A stretch of 64,000 bases of DNA from JAFDBW01 sp963825575 (GTDB taxonomy: Bacteria; Desulfobacterota; Desulfuromonadia; Desulfuromonadales; BM103), in NCBI GenBank assembly GCA_963825575.1, contig CAWGUB010000015.1:1-64000 (forward strand). Direction: 5' to 3'. The notes under the pieces are model-generated. The model made no database searches. It was not told the DNA's origin and worked only from the letters and a program-made list of their open reading frames with translations. Positions 34,471 through 43,197 of the stretch are shown piece after piece. The translations under genes and the position numbers were made by a program. Position 1 is the stretch's first letter. Each line of letters begins with the position of its first letter.

Positions 34471-35108
34471 CAGGCTGCTGACAAAGTTCAGCATTGATGT
34501 TTAGAAGGGCAACAGATGGTTTATCTGTTGCCCTTTTTCATTGTCCTGAGGAACTCAAAGACGAAACCAGAACCCGGGGGTTGCGCCCCCCGACCGCGCC
34601 TTACTCTTTTGCTGGCCCAAAAGAGTAAGCAGAAAAGGGCCTGCGCTGCGCTGGGCATGTCTGGTGCGTCAAGGCGGCAACATCAATTCAGGTCATTCTA
34701 AACGATCAAGAGCCTTCGCTTCCCCCGCAGGATCCGAGGCTCTTGTGAGCCTCTCCTGTAGTGGCGGTTTGCAAAGGTTCGCATGTTTTGTGGCTTTTCC
34801 CTTGTAGGTCACACAGAAAGGTCAGGCCCTTTGACACAGGGCCGGATCCCATCACAGCAGGTTCTTGAAGTCACAGAAATCCGGCAAAGGAGATGCCCTC
34901 CGCAAGGAGAAGGCACTTTTGCATACTTTTGTTGCCGGACAAAAGTATGGCGTCGGGCGGGACGCGACCCGCCGGGTTTGCTTTTAAGCTTTTAAGAATA
35001 AAGACAGAGGGCAACAGATTAACCATCTGTTGCCCTAAGCTTCATAGAACTTCCACTTGCCAGGCAAAAAGACAAACCCCGCATCATTTGTGGGGTTTGT
35101 CAACAATC
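34471..35108. repeat. Multi-hairpin intergenic repeat, copy 2
   Basis: Bounded by two hairpins of nearly the same sequence: GGGCAACAGA/TCTGTTGCCC at 34507–34533 and GGGCAACAGAT/ATCTGTTGCCC at 35009–35035. Inside are CTTACTCTTTTG/CAAAAGAGTAAG (34600–34611 with 34618–34629, 12 pairs), GAGGCTC/GAGCCTC, CATACTTTTG/CAAAAGTATG and GGCGGG/CCCGCC. The conserved block GGCAAAGGAGATGCCCTCCG is shared with the other copies. It ends with the same terminator as copy 1. No gene inside. Confidence 0.9.
35068..35102 (-). terminator. Terminator for hcp, inside repeat copy 2
   Basis: ACAAACCCC-GCATCATTTGT-GGGGTTTGT; on the − strand it is followed by CTTTTT. Counterpart of the fumarase terminator in copy 1. Confidence 0.7.
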
Positions 35109-35111
35109 TTG

Positions 35112-35148
35112 GGGCGGCCCTTACGGGCCACCCTTTATTTTCTGCAGC
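35112..35148 (+). terminator. Terminator, + strand, before hcp end
   Basis: GGGCGGCCC-TTAC-GGGCCACCC followed by TTTATTTT; would stop + strand transcription running out of the repeat. Confidence 0.65.
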
Positions 35149-35160
35149 CTGTTGTAACGC

Positions 35161-36783
35161 TTAACCGAGAATCTCTTTGAGATCCTGCTCTGCAGTTGTG
35201 ATCGGTCCGATATTGAAGTTCTCAACCAGGAAGTTGAGGACGTTCGGCGTGATGAACGCCGGCAGCGTCGGTCCGAGCTTGATATTCTTGATGCCGAGGT
35301 GCAGCAGGGTCAGCAAGATTGCAACGGCCTTCTGCTCGTACCAGGACAGGACCATGGAGAGCGGCAGGTCGTTGACACCGCACTCGAATGCATCGGCCAG
35401 GGCCAGGGCGACCTGGATAGCGCTGTAGGCATCGTTGCACTGGCCAACGTCGAGCAGGCGCGGGATGCCGCCGATATCGCCGAGGTCGAGCTTGTTGAAG
35501 CGGAACTTGCCGCATGCCAGAGTCAGGATTACAGTGTCTTTCGGTGCCTGCTCGGCAAACTCGGTGTAGTAGTTGCGCCCCGATTTGGCACCGTCGCACC
35601 CACCAACCAGGAAGAAGTGCTTGATGGCACCGGCCTTGACGCCTTCAATGACCTTGTCGGCGACGCCGAGGATGGCATTGTGACCAAAGCCGGTGAGAAT
35701 CTCCTGCCCCGGATTGTCTTCAAGGCCTGCGCATTCTTTCGCCTTGGCAATGACTTCGGAGAAGTCCCAGCCGTTGACATGCTTGACGCCGGGCCACTGG
35801 ACCAGACCCCAGGTAAAAAGGCGGTCTTTGTAGCTGTCGGAAGGTTTCTGAATGCAGTTGGTGTTGAAGATGATGGCACCCGGGAACTTGGCAAACTCCT
35901 GGTGCTGGTCCTGCCATGCACCGCCGAAGTTGGCAACCAGGTGACTGTATTTTTTCAGGCCGGGATAGCCGTGAGCCGGCAGCATCTCGCCGTGGGTGTA
36001 AATGTTGATGCCGGTGCCATCGGTCTGCTTGAGCAGCTCCTCGAGGAATTTCAGGTCATGACCAGAAACCAGGATCGCCTTGCCGGCTTTGGTGCCAAGT
36101 TGGACCGGGGTCGGGACCGGGTGGCCGTAAGCCTCGACATGGGCCTGGTTGAGCAGTTCCATGGTCACGTAGTTGACACGGCCGGCCTCCATGGCCAGGC
36201 CGACATTGGCCATCAAATCGAGGCTGTCGTCGAGCTGGGCGGCCAGGGCCTTGTGAGTGTAGGCATAGATATCTTCTGATTCTTTACCGAGGATCCTGGC
36301 ATGGTCTGCATAGGCTGCATAACCTTTGATGCCGTACATGGTGATCTCGCGTACCGAGTGGATGTCGGGATCGACAGTGTAATCCTTGACACCATGCAGT
36401 TCGCCAAGCTTGACCTGTTCTTCAATTGATGCCGGCAGAGTCCAGTCCTGTGCGGCAGCGGGGACCGTGCCGTCAAAAGGACCGGCGAGCTGCTTGGCCT
36501 TGTTACGCAGGCGTACGCCATCGGCGATGAATTTGGAGACGGCTTCCGGATCAAAGTCGACGTTGGTAACAGTGGTGAAGAGACCGTCGATCATGAATCG
36601 GTCGATTTCCTGGTCCTTTGCACCGTTGGCGCGGGCCTTGTCTGCCCAGAATGCGATCCCCTTGAGGGTGTAGACCAGCAGGTCCTGCAGGGCGGCGACA
36701 TCAGGCTGCTTGCCGCAGACGCCGATTGCAGTGCAGCCGGTGCCTTTGGCAGCTTGTTCACATTGGTAGCAAAACATGGACAT
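35161..36783 (-). CDS. hcp: Hybrid-cluster protein (hydroxylamine/NO reductase)
   Basis: 540-aa cytoplasmic iron-sulfur protein. N-terminal Cys motif C-x2-C-x8-C-x5-C (MFCYQCEQAAKGTGCTAIGVC) binds the cubane cluster; the hybrid 4Fe-2O-2S cluster ligands are seen in GHDLKFLEELL, FNTNCIQKPSD, LACGKFRFNK and DVGQCNDAYSA. Class I/II type with the full central domain. It reduces nitric oxide and hydroxylamine and serves in nitrosative-stress defence. No hcr reductase follows. A palindrome at 36954–36969 lies in a good place for a Crp/Fnr-family regulator. Confidence 0.95.
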   Translation of the reverse strand: MSMFCYQCEQAAKGTGCTAIGVCGKQPDVAALQDLLVYTLKGIAFWADKARANGAKDQEIDRFMIDGLFTTVTNVDFDPEAVSKFIADGVRLRNKAKQLAGPFDGTVPAAAQDWTLPASIEEQVKLGELHGVKDYTVDPDIHSVREITMYGIKGYAAYADHARILGKESEDIYAYTHKALAAQLDDSLDLMANVGLAMEAGRVNYVTMELLNQAHVEAYGHPVPTPVQLGTKAGKAILVSGHDLKFLEELLKQTDGTGINIYTHGEMLPAHGYPGLKKYSHLVANFGGAWQDQHQEFAKFPGAIIFNTNCIQKPSDSYKDRLFTWGLVQWPGVKHVNGWDFSEVIAKAKECAGLEDNPGQEILTGFGHNAILGVADKVIEGVKAGAIKHFFLVGGCDGAKSGRNYYTEFAEQAPKDTVILTLACGKFRFNKLDLGDIGGIPRLLDVGQCNDAYSAIQVALALADAFECGVNDLPLSMVLSWYEQKAVAILLTLLHLGIKNIKLGPTLPAFITPNVLNFLVENFNIGPITTAEQDLKEILG

Positions 36784-36926
36784 GATTTTCCTCCGTTCTT
36801 TCGGTTGGGTTGCAATTTGTGAATCGGGTGTTCAAATTACAACAACTTTAACAGGTTCATATAAAATATCTCGAAGCTTCATCCCGGTGATTTGATATAC
36901 TTGCTTCTGTGAGTGAAGTTGACGTG

Positions 36927-36969
36927 ATCCTAGCCTGTTTTATGCTGGCTCACTTTGACAGAGGTCAAA
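36927..36969 (-). promoter_or_regulatory. Candidate hcp promoter with Fnr/HcpR-type palindrome
   Basis: TTTGAC-AGAG-GTCAAA (36954–36969), perfect six-base arms. On the − strand a −10-like TAGGAT (36932–36927) would put the start near 36920, centring the palindrome at about −41.5, the usual class II position for Crp/Fnr-family activators. HcpR is the member that controls hcp in many anaerobes; assignment here is inference. Confidence 0.5.
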
Positions 36970-37067
36970 AAAACGGCAAAAACAATTGCTGGGGGGACTG
37001 GGGACTCGGGGCTGAGATGATCCTGTAACAAGCGCCCAACCTCCAGCCTCCAGCCTCTGGTGCAAAA

Positions 37068-37544
37068 ATGAACTACTGGTTGATGAAATCCGAACCGGAT
37101 TGTTTCTCTATCGATGATCTGAAAGCCTGTCCGGACAGTACGGACCAGTGGGATGGCGTGCGCAACTACCAGGCGCGCAACTTCCTGCGCGATCAAATCA
37201 AGCTTGGTGATGGCGTTCTGTTCTATCACAGCAACTGCAAGGAGCCGGCAATTGTCGGACTGGCGAAGATTGTCCGTGAAGGGTATCCTGACCTGACTGC
37301 CCTGGACCCGCGCGAAAAACATTTTGATCCGAAAGCTTCCGATGCAAAACCGATCTGGTTCGTGGTGGACGTACAATACCTGTGTCACCTGCCATACCCG
37401 CTGACTCGCGACGACCTCCGCAGGCATCCGGTCCTGTCGGCGATGGATGTCCTGCGCAAGGGCAACCGCCTGTCCGTTCAGCCGGTTACTGAAGAGCAGT
37501 GGCGCGAGGTGTTGCTGGTCAATCAGGTGGATGATCCGCTGTGA
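37068..37544 (+). CDS. EVE-domain protein
   Basis: 158-aa single EVE domain: MNYWLMKSEPDCFSIDDL, WDGVRNYQARNFLRDQIKLGDGVLFYHS and IVGLAKIVREGYPD, the PUA-like fold that binds modified bases in DNA or RNA. Close relatives (thymocyte nuclear protein 1/YpjA-type) are free-standing as here. Function in bacteria not established. The 60 bases before it hold CTCCAGCCTCCAGCCTC-type simple repeats, so no clear promoter is visible. Confidence 0.88.
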   Translation: MNYWLMKSEPDCFSIDDLKACPDSTDQWDGVRNYQARNFLRDQIKLGDGVLFYHSNCKEPAIVGLAKIVREGYPDLTALDPREKHFDPKASDAKPIWFVVDVQYLCHLPYPLTRDDLRRHPVLSAMDVLRKGNRLSVQPVTEEQWREVLLVNQVDDPL

Positions 37545-37559
37545 GGGGGACTTATGAAA

Positions 37560-37672
37560 GCGAGGTATCAAGTATCCGGAATCCAGAATCCAGAACGTAG
37601 GGAACAGAAGATAGAATGTTTAAAGTTGTTTTATCCTGAATTCTGAATACTGAATTCTGGATACTGATCACT
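37560..37672. repeat. GAATCCAGAAT inverted repeat, copy 2
   Basis: Left arm AAGTATCCGGAATCCAGAATCC (from 37564) and right arm GAATACTGAATTCTGGATACT (to about 37668) pair across about 60 bases; related to the element before mnmA. Confidence 0.65.
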
Positions 37673-37699
37673 TACAGAAAACATCAATTAGGAATCAAT

Positions 37700-40096
37700 A
37701 TGGGCAAATTAGGAAAAATTCTGGTGGCAATTGCCTTGGTTGTTGTCACCCTCGTTATCGGTCTGGTTGTACTGGCCAAAATTGTGATTACACCAGAGCG
37801 TGTCAAGCAGACCGTGTTACCGATTGCCGAGGACGCATTGCAGCGCAAGGTTGAACTTGGTGATATCAGCGTCAGTCTGTTTACAGGGATCGAACTGAAC
37901 GACCTCAAGGTTTATGAGAAAGACGGTAAGGATGTCTTCGTCGGCACGAAACTGGTTCGCCTCAAGTACCAACTTTTACCGCTATTGGCTATGAAAGTGG
38001 TGATCGACGAGGTCAGGGTAGAGTCTCCCAGGATCCGGGTTGTTCGTACGAGCAATGGCCAATTCAGCTTTGATGATGTAGTCGGCGGGACTGACAAAAA
38101 AGCCACAAAAGAGCGTAAGCAAGGGGACTCGGCCACAACGCCGATCAGTCTCCTGGTTTCGCAAGTGAGTATCGAGGATGGAAGCCTTGTCTTTATTGAC
38201 CACACGGTCAAAGATAAAACTCCGCACACCGTCCAGGTTAGCGAACTGCAAGTCACCGCAAAAGGCATTACCCTGACCGGCTCTGTGCCGGTTGCAATCA
38301 AGTGCAAGATCGATCAGGCCTCCCTTAAAATGGATGGCGCGGTCAGTCTTTTAGGTGCTTCAGGAGAGTTCGGGATTAAGCTTGAGGGCCTTGACGCCCT
38401 GGCTTTTGGACCTTACTTGAAGGATTCTGTACCGGGCAAACTGGAAGGGCTCAAGGTCAATCTCGAATCGAAAGTCACGGGTGGACTTGAAGTCATCTCT
38501 GCAGACGGAACCTTGAAGTTAACAGGGCTTGACTTGACACTCGATGCTCTACCGGATGCGCCCTTGAAGAATGCCAGAATCGAAGTCGGTTATGATCTGT
38601 CCGTTGGCTTGAAATCAGGGCTTTTGGATTTGCGTCGCGGGCGTGTCGATTATAACGGGCTGGTTGCCGAGGCGACCGGAACAATCAAGGACCTCTTCGG
38701 CAGGCAGGATTTGGTAATGCAACTGACCGTGCCGGGCATTGATCTGAGACAGGCCATGCAAAGCTTGCCTGCCGGTCTGGTCTCCGGAGCCAGGGATCTT
38801 GACCCTTCCGGTACGGTCAAGCTCGATGCACAGCTGGCAGGAGGGCTGAACGACCCGGTCCGGCTGCTACGCAAGGCCGTTATCACCCTGGACAATGTCC
38901 AGGTCGCTGCAAACGGTCAGCGCCCGGCTATTTTGGGTCTGCTCAAGTTTGCTGAAGACAAGCTGGTTTCCGAAGGGCTGGAAATGCGCATGGGCGAGAA
39001 TCGGGCCAGCATTGCCATGAGCGCCGGCAACCTGTTTGGCAAGACGATCATCGCCAAGGCCGACGTCACCTCAGAACGGTTTCAACTCGAACCCCTGCTG
39101 AGCGCTGGTGGGGGCGCCGGGGTTGTTACAGGGAAAGGGCAGACATCGGTGGCCAAGGACGAAGAGCTTGGCCCCTTTGACCTCCCGCTTCAGGCCAGCG
39201 GTAAAATCAGCATTGGCAAGGCCCTCTATAAAGGTTTGTTCATCGATGATTTTATAGCCAACTACCAGTTGAAGGATAATGTCCTGACGATCAGTCGAAT
39301 GGACGGCAACATAGCCGGCGGCTCATTCTCCACCAGGGCCCAGGTAAACCTCGGTACAAAAGGTTTAACTTACAGCGCCGACCTTGCTGTCAAGACGATC
39401 CAGGCAGACCCCTTGTTGACAGCGTTCATTCCCAAGGCTGCCGGTGCGCTGTTTGGGGCGATGGACCTCGATCTCAACCTCAAGGGTCGCGGCACCCAAT
39501 GGGAATCCCTGAGCAAGCAGCTTAACGGCCAGGGCGACATGCAGATCGCCAACGGCCGTGTGGTCAGCCCGGGCCTGGTCAAAGGTTTCGCGTCCTTCTT
39601 GCAGCTTTCGAATACAGATGAAATCCGCTTCAGGGATTTCCAGGGAGATATCAGGATCGTCGATGGCAAGCTGAACATTGACAGTCGTATCTTCAACGAC
39701 GACCTCAAACTCTTCCCCAAGGGATCGATAGGTCTGGACGGCACCATGAACCTGTCGATGGATACCCGTTTGAGTCCACAACTTGCCGCTCGACTCGATT
39801 CAGGTGGAAACATGACAAAATACCTTGCCGACAAGGACGGCTGGAGCCAGGTCCCGTTGCTTGTCTCTGGCAACTATGCGTCTCCGAAGTTCGGACTGGA
39901 CCCGAAAGGGCTGCAGAAGCAGGCATCGGAAGCCCTTGGCAAGGAATTAGGCCGCCATCTTGACAAGCTGTTCGGCTCACCAGATCCGGCAGCACAGAAA
40001 GATGGCCAGGTACAGACCGGTGAGGAGACCAAACCCGTCGACAATCCGACCAACAAGTCGATGCAGGATTCGCTGAAAAAACTTTTTGGCAATTGA
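37700..40096 (+). CDS. AsmA-family protein
   Basis: 798-aa protein anchored in the inner membrane by an N-terminal helix (ILVAIALVVVTLVIGLVVLA, residues about 8–30), with a long periplasmic beta-rich body. The N-terminal AsmA pattern is clear (VLPIAEDALQRKVELGDISVSLFTGIELNDLKVYE) and the C-terminal AsmA_2 domain lies at about 480–740 (QANGQGDMQIANGR-like GDMQIANGRVVSPG). Known: AsmA/TamB-like proteins bridge the envelope and carry phospholipids to the outer membrane. Monocistronic or with the ferritin-like gene 50 bases downstream. Confidence 0.85.
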   Translation: MGKLGKILVAIALVVVTLVIGLVVLAKIVITPERVKQTVLPIAEDALQRKVELGDISVSLFTGIELNDLKVYEKDGKDVFVGTKLVRLKYQLLPLLAMKVVIDEVRVESPRIRVVRTSNGQFSFDDVVGGTDKKATKERKQGDSATTPISLLVSQVSIEDGSLVFIDHTVKDKTPHTVQVSELQVTAKGITLTGSVPVAIKCKIDQASLKMDGAVSLLGASGEFGIKLEGLDALAFGPYLKDSVPGKLEGLKVNLESKVTGGLEVISADGTLKLTGLDLTLDALPDAPLKNARIEVGYDLSVGLKSGLLDLRRGRVDYNGLVAEATGTIKDLFGRQDLVMQLTVPGIDLRQAMQSLPAGLVSGARDLDPSGTVKLDAQLAGGLNDPVRLLRKAVITLDNVQVAANGQRPAILGLLKFAEDKLVSEGLEMRMGENRASIAMSAGNLFGKTIIAKADVTSERFQLEPLLSAGGGAGVVTGKGQTSVAKDEELGPFDLPLQASGKISIGKALYKGLFIDDFIANYQLKDNVLTISRMDGNIAGGSFSTRAQVNLGTKGLTYSADLAVKTIQADPLLTAFIPKAAGALFGAMDLDLNLKGRGTQWESLSKQLNGQGDMQIANGRVVSPGLVKGFASFLQLSNTDEIRFRDFQGDIRIVDGKLNIDSRIFNDDLKLFPKGSIGLDGTMNLSMDTRLSPQLAARLDSGGNMTKYLADKDGWSQVPLLVSGNYASPKFGLDPKGLQKQASEALGKELGRHLDKLFGSPDPAAQKDGQVQTGEETKPVDNPTNKSMQDSLKKLFGN

Positions 40097-40150
40097 CAGT
40101 ACGACCGGTCTGGGTTACAAGAACCTTTACCTTCAACAAGGATGTCTTTT

Positions 40151-40642
40151 ATGAGTGGTATCAAGCACTTCAGCGGCTTTGAGGTCATCAGGGCGGCAAA
40201 GGAAGTAGAGAAGAACGGCCATCGATTTTATTCGACCATGTCCGAGCGTGCCGCAGACCCGGCATTGAAAGAGCTCTTCACCTGGCTGGCCCAGGACGAA
40301 GTGGAACATCTGCGACGTTTGAACCAGCTGGAGTCAACATACCAGGATGGTTCGTTTGCCGATTTCGAAGAAGAATTCCTGCCATATCTCAACCGGTTCT
40401 CCGATGACAAGATCTTCCCCGATGCAGAACGTCTGGAAGCAGTGTTGAGGACAGAAAATGCCGACATTCAGGCGCTCGACATGGCCATCGAGGCAGAAGT
40501 AAAGTTTGCCGAATACTTTGAAAAAGCCAGCAACCTTGCCCAGTCGGACGACGGCCGGGAAGCGTTCGCCTGGTTGGCCGGTGAGGAAAGTCGCCATGCC
40601 AAAATTCTGCAAGAGCGACGTGCTCAATATTCCGCCGGCTAA
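40151..40642 (+). CDS. Ferritin-like / rubrerythrin-type diiron protein
   Basis: 163-aa four-helix protein: EVIRAAKEVEKNGHRFY, LKELFTWLAQDEVEHLRRLNQL, AIEAEVKFAEYFEKAS and AFAWLAGEESRHAKILQ, giving the two E-x(n)-E-x2-H ligand pairs of a diiron centre. No rubredoxin domain. Likely peroxide or oxygen defence in an anaerobe. AAGGA at 40138–40142 favours the ATG at 40151 over 40142. Confidence 0.8.
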   Translation: MSGIKHFSGFEVIRAAKEVEKNGHRFYSTMSERAADPALKELFTWLAQDEVEHLRRLNQLESTYQDGSFADFEEEFLPYLNRFSDDKIFPDAERLEAVLRTENADIQALDMAIEAEVKFAEYFEKASNLAQSDDGREAFAWLAGEESRHAKILQERRAQYSAG

Positions 40643-40663
40643 TCAGGGAGATGTCGGGAAATT

Positions 40664-41005
40664 ATGCCGGAAAGCCGCATCAAAAGACGTCATCCCAAGA
40701 GGTTCTCGCTGAAATTCGGTTTCGACAAGGCTGAGAAGGTAGGTTTTACGAATGACATTAATTACAAGGGGCTCTTTATCCGTTCCGCTGTCGTCGCTAA
40801 ACCAGGGGCAAAGCTGAGGGTCGAAATCAGTCATCCTGACGGTCTGATTGCTTTGCTCGGGGAGGTTTGCTGGTCTAAAAAAATCCCGGCCAGCATGATT
40901 CATAAAATGAAGGGCGGGATGGGCGTGCAGATCATCTCATTCTTGTCTGGCGAAGAGTTGTATCACAGCCTCTGTGACGATCTTGATGCGCAACGGGGAG
41001 AGTAG
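40664..41005 (+). CDS. PilZ-domain protein
   Basis: 113-aa protein with a short PilZ domain: an Arg-rich RIKRRHPKR at residues about 5–13 (RxxxR), then FTNDINYKGLFIRS (the D/N-x-S-x-x-G site, with Asn in place of Ser) and GEVCWSKK. Known: PilZ domains bind cyclic di-GMP. It ends with a terminator at 41030. Could be a receptor for the diguanylate cyclase at 32942; this is inference. Confidence 0.75.
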   Translation: MPESRIKRRHPKRFSLKFGFDKAEKVGFTNDINYKGLFIRSAVVAKPGAKLRVEISHPDGLIALLGEVCWSKKIPASMIHKMKGGMGVQIISFLSGEELYHSLCDDLDAQRGE

Positions 41006-41029
41006 GGGCAGATCGTGTCCCGGGAAAAG

Positions 41030-41068
41030 TGAAAGGCCTGCCACGTGGTGCGCAGGCCTTTATTTTTC
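41030..41068 (+). terminator. Terminator after the PilZ gene
   Basis: AAAGGCCTGC-CACGTGGTGC-GCAGGCCTTT followed by ATTTTTC. Confidence 0.8.
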
Positions 41069-41362
41069 CTATCTTCTTACCCTAATCACGGGTTAATCCG
41101 GCGCTTGACGCCGGTTGGTTTGAAAATCTTCGCAATGATCAGGCTTGTTGTCGATAGGCGCGACCTCCTTGTGAAGGGTGGACGTTGGCAGCAACGTTGC
41201 TGTTTGCATTATATCCTAAGATTCAATAACTTTCACCCTTACAGAAGCGTTTTTTTGGGTTCTGAAAACTTTTTTGCATAACCTGCTGTTTTGACAATGT
41301 TGCGGAGATGGGAGAGGCTTAATCACTGTCGTTTTTATGTGACTTTGAGGTTGGCAGGCAGG
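41069..41362. other. Intergenic stretch with no gene found
   Basis: Between the PilZ terminator and the − strand gene ending at 41363. It has an inverted repeat CCGGCG-CTTGA-CGCCGG near 41099 and AT-rich sequence with several T-runs, but no open frame I can support. A − strand AAGGAGGT near 41170 is followed only by a very short frame. Confidence 0.5.
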
Positions 41363-41731
41363 CTACCAGCCTTCATGATTCAGCAGAAGCTCACAGATGA
41401 TTTCGGTACATTCATGATCGAGGTCCAGGGTCAGACCGCTGAGTGATTTGTGGCACTCGATACGTGCGGCGAGGTCCTCTCCCCACGCCGGATCGTAGAA
41501 ACTCACCATCGCAGCCAGAAATTCTTCTTCGCCCTCACTTTCTTTGGCGAATTCAGTTTCTACGATATCCTGAAGAGGGATGAGTTCGTCTTTGCTCTTG
41601 GCCGTTTCAGGTGAGCCCGGACCAAACAGCCGTGGCCCGAGGTATTCGACGCCATGCTTCCAGGCTTTAAGGAAACGGGCGCGCTTTTCCTCTGTTTGTC
41701 GCAGAACATTGAGAACATTGTCCCGGTGCAT
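41363..41731 (-). CDS. Unknown acidic cytoplasmic protein
   Basis: 122-aa protein, starting MHRDNVLNVLRQTEEKRARFL, Glu/Asp-rich, with no signal peptide, membrane helix or Cys pattern. I do not recognise a family. It stands alone between two terminator-like regions. Confidence 0.65.
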   Translation of the reverse strand: MHRDNVLNVLRQTEEKRARFLKAWKHGVEYLGPRLFGPGSPETAKSKDELIPLQDIVETEFAKESEGEEEFLAAMVSFYDPAWGEDLAARIECHKSLSGLTLDLDHECTEIICELLLNHEGW

Positions 41732-41865
41732 AGTATCCCTTCACTGTTTCATGTACGACACCAGTTGGTTTCTTTGTCCATTCTAACAAATAAATTCAGC
41801 TTGTCTGCTTCTGCAACACGATCCCCCTGATTCATGTTTGCCGCTGGTATTCAGAGGTCGGCATG

Positions 41866-42396
41866 TCAGGGTGAGACCGTTATATCGACATTGATCTCTT
41901 CGGCAACGGCGTTCAGGGCATCACCAATCGAATTGATTGAAGATGATTCCGGCAGTTGAATGTGGATGTCCATCAGGTAGAGTGCCGTGCCGCTTTCCGG
42001 AGTGGCTTTTACCGTAGATTTCAGGTCAACGATGTTGAGTTGATTGTCCGACAGGTATCTGCTGATATTATAAACGATACCAGCCTGGTCCAGGCCTTCA
42101 ACGTGAATGGTGCAAAGGGGAAGCTTTTTCCGGGGCTCCTGCTGGACAGCTTGGATGGGACGAATGAACGCCGAGATGTTCTTCTGATGCTCGAGCGAAG
42201 TACATTCTTTCTCAAGAATGGATTCAATGCCGTCGTTACTGGATGAGAACAGCAGGCTGATGGTAAATTCGTCGGACAGCATTGACATGCTGGTGTCTTC
42301 CAGGTTGCAGCCGTTCTCGTACAGGACCTCCGTAACATCGGCAACGATCCCCGGACGGTCCTTGCCGAATGCTGTCATGATATATCTCTTCTGCAT
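41866..42396 (-). CDS. Double-ACT-domain regulator (GcvR type)
   Basis: 176-aa protein with two ACT domains: MQKRYIMTAFGKDRPGIVADVTEVLYENGCNLED at the N-terminus and CTIHVEGLDQAGIVYNISRYLSDNQLNIVDL from about residue 93. GcvR of E. coli has this layout and works with GcvA to control glycine cleavage genes; in deltaproteobacteria the partner is not known. Start at 42396, five bases after GGAGG. Confidence 0.8.
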   Translation of the reverse strand: MQKRYIMTAFGKDRPGIVADVTEVLYENGCNLEDTSMSMLSDEFTISLLFSSSNDGIESILEKECTSLEHQKNISAFIRPIQAVQQEPRKKLPLCTIHVEGLDQAGIVYNISRYLSDNQLNIVDLKSTVKATPESGTALYLMDIHIQLPESSSINSIGDALNAVAEEINVDITVSP

Positions 42397-42619
42397 ATTC
42401 ACCTCCGATGGTTGTTAAGAAAGAATCATCAACACCGCATTATTTTTACACCTTCTGGCTATTTCTTCAAATAATTATCTCAATGGCATCAGGTACGACA
42501 AGTTTTAGTATAAAATTTTTGCAGAGTGCTGGAAAATCAACCTTCGTTGACAACCAAAGCGCGTCTTTTATGGTAATCTTTACGGTAACATTCATCTACA
42601 AATTTTCAGGAGAGATCTC

Positions 42620-43111
42620 ATGAGCGACCAGAATGAAAACAAAAATGAACATGAAGAGATTGGCCTTTATGAAAAACTGGCTTCCCGTACTGCAGATCTC
42701 CTTGAAGAAGGGAAGAAAACCTTCGATGAGGCTCTGAAGAAAGCCAAGGAGGAACTCGCTTCGGCCGGGGATTTCTCACGAGAACAGGCGGACAGGCTCG
42801 GAGAATTTGTCCGGCGTGACTTGAAGCAGAGCGCTGACAAGGCTGCAGAGGCGGTTAAAAAGGCCATTGAGCCGCAACGCCTCGCGGCCGGTGCCCAGAG
42901 CGCCTTTTCCCGTATCCTGGCAAGTACGGCGGCAACCCTCACGGAACTGGCAGAACGGTCCGAGAAATCTCTGGAGTATAAAACCGGGGAGATTACCAGC
43001 GCCGGGACCCTGACCTGCAAGGATTGCGAAGCTGAAATGCATATGACAAAAACCACGCGAATTCCGCCGTGTCCCAAATGTCATAAGACGGTTTTCCGCA
43101 AGTCCTATTAG
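42620..43111 (+). CDS. Zinc-ribbon protein, DUF1451 (YbeL-like)
   Basis: 163-aa protein. The first 120 residues are charged and helical (coiled-coil-like; EKLASRTADLLEEGKKTFDEALKKAKEEL). The end is a zinc ribbon: SAGTLTCKDCEAEMHMTKTTRIPPCPKCHKTVFRK with two C-x2-C pairs, as in the DUF1451/YbeL family. Function unknown. GGAGAGATCTC lies before the ATG; TTGACA at 42547 with TATGGT at 42569 may be its promoter. Confidence 0.8.
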   Translation: MSDQNENKNEHEEIGLYEKLASRTADLLEEGKKTFDEALKKAKEELASAGDFSREQADRLGEFVRRDLKQSADKAAEAVKKAIEPQRLAAGAQSAFSRILASTAATLTELAERSEKSLEYKTGEITSAGTLTCKDCEAEMHMTKTTRIPPCPKCHKTVFRKSY

Positions 43112-43197
43112 ACTCAAAGCACCGAAAACTTCAGATTGCAAAGGCCTTGGTCAGGTCGTCAGACAGGTGCGCTTTTTCTCCGACAGGATCTTGATTT

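Noticed and set aside
35299..36279. Long + strand open frame (326 codons) opposite hcp
   Set aside because: Antisense shadow of hcp, no ribosome site or recognisable domain.
41085..41180. Tiny − strand frame after AAGGAGGT
   Set aside because: Only about 20 codons, no fixed start, and no similarity I can name.
42547..42574. TTGACA with TATGGT before the DUF1451 gene as a separate feature
   Set aside because: The −10 match is only four of six; mentioned with the gene instead.
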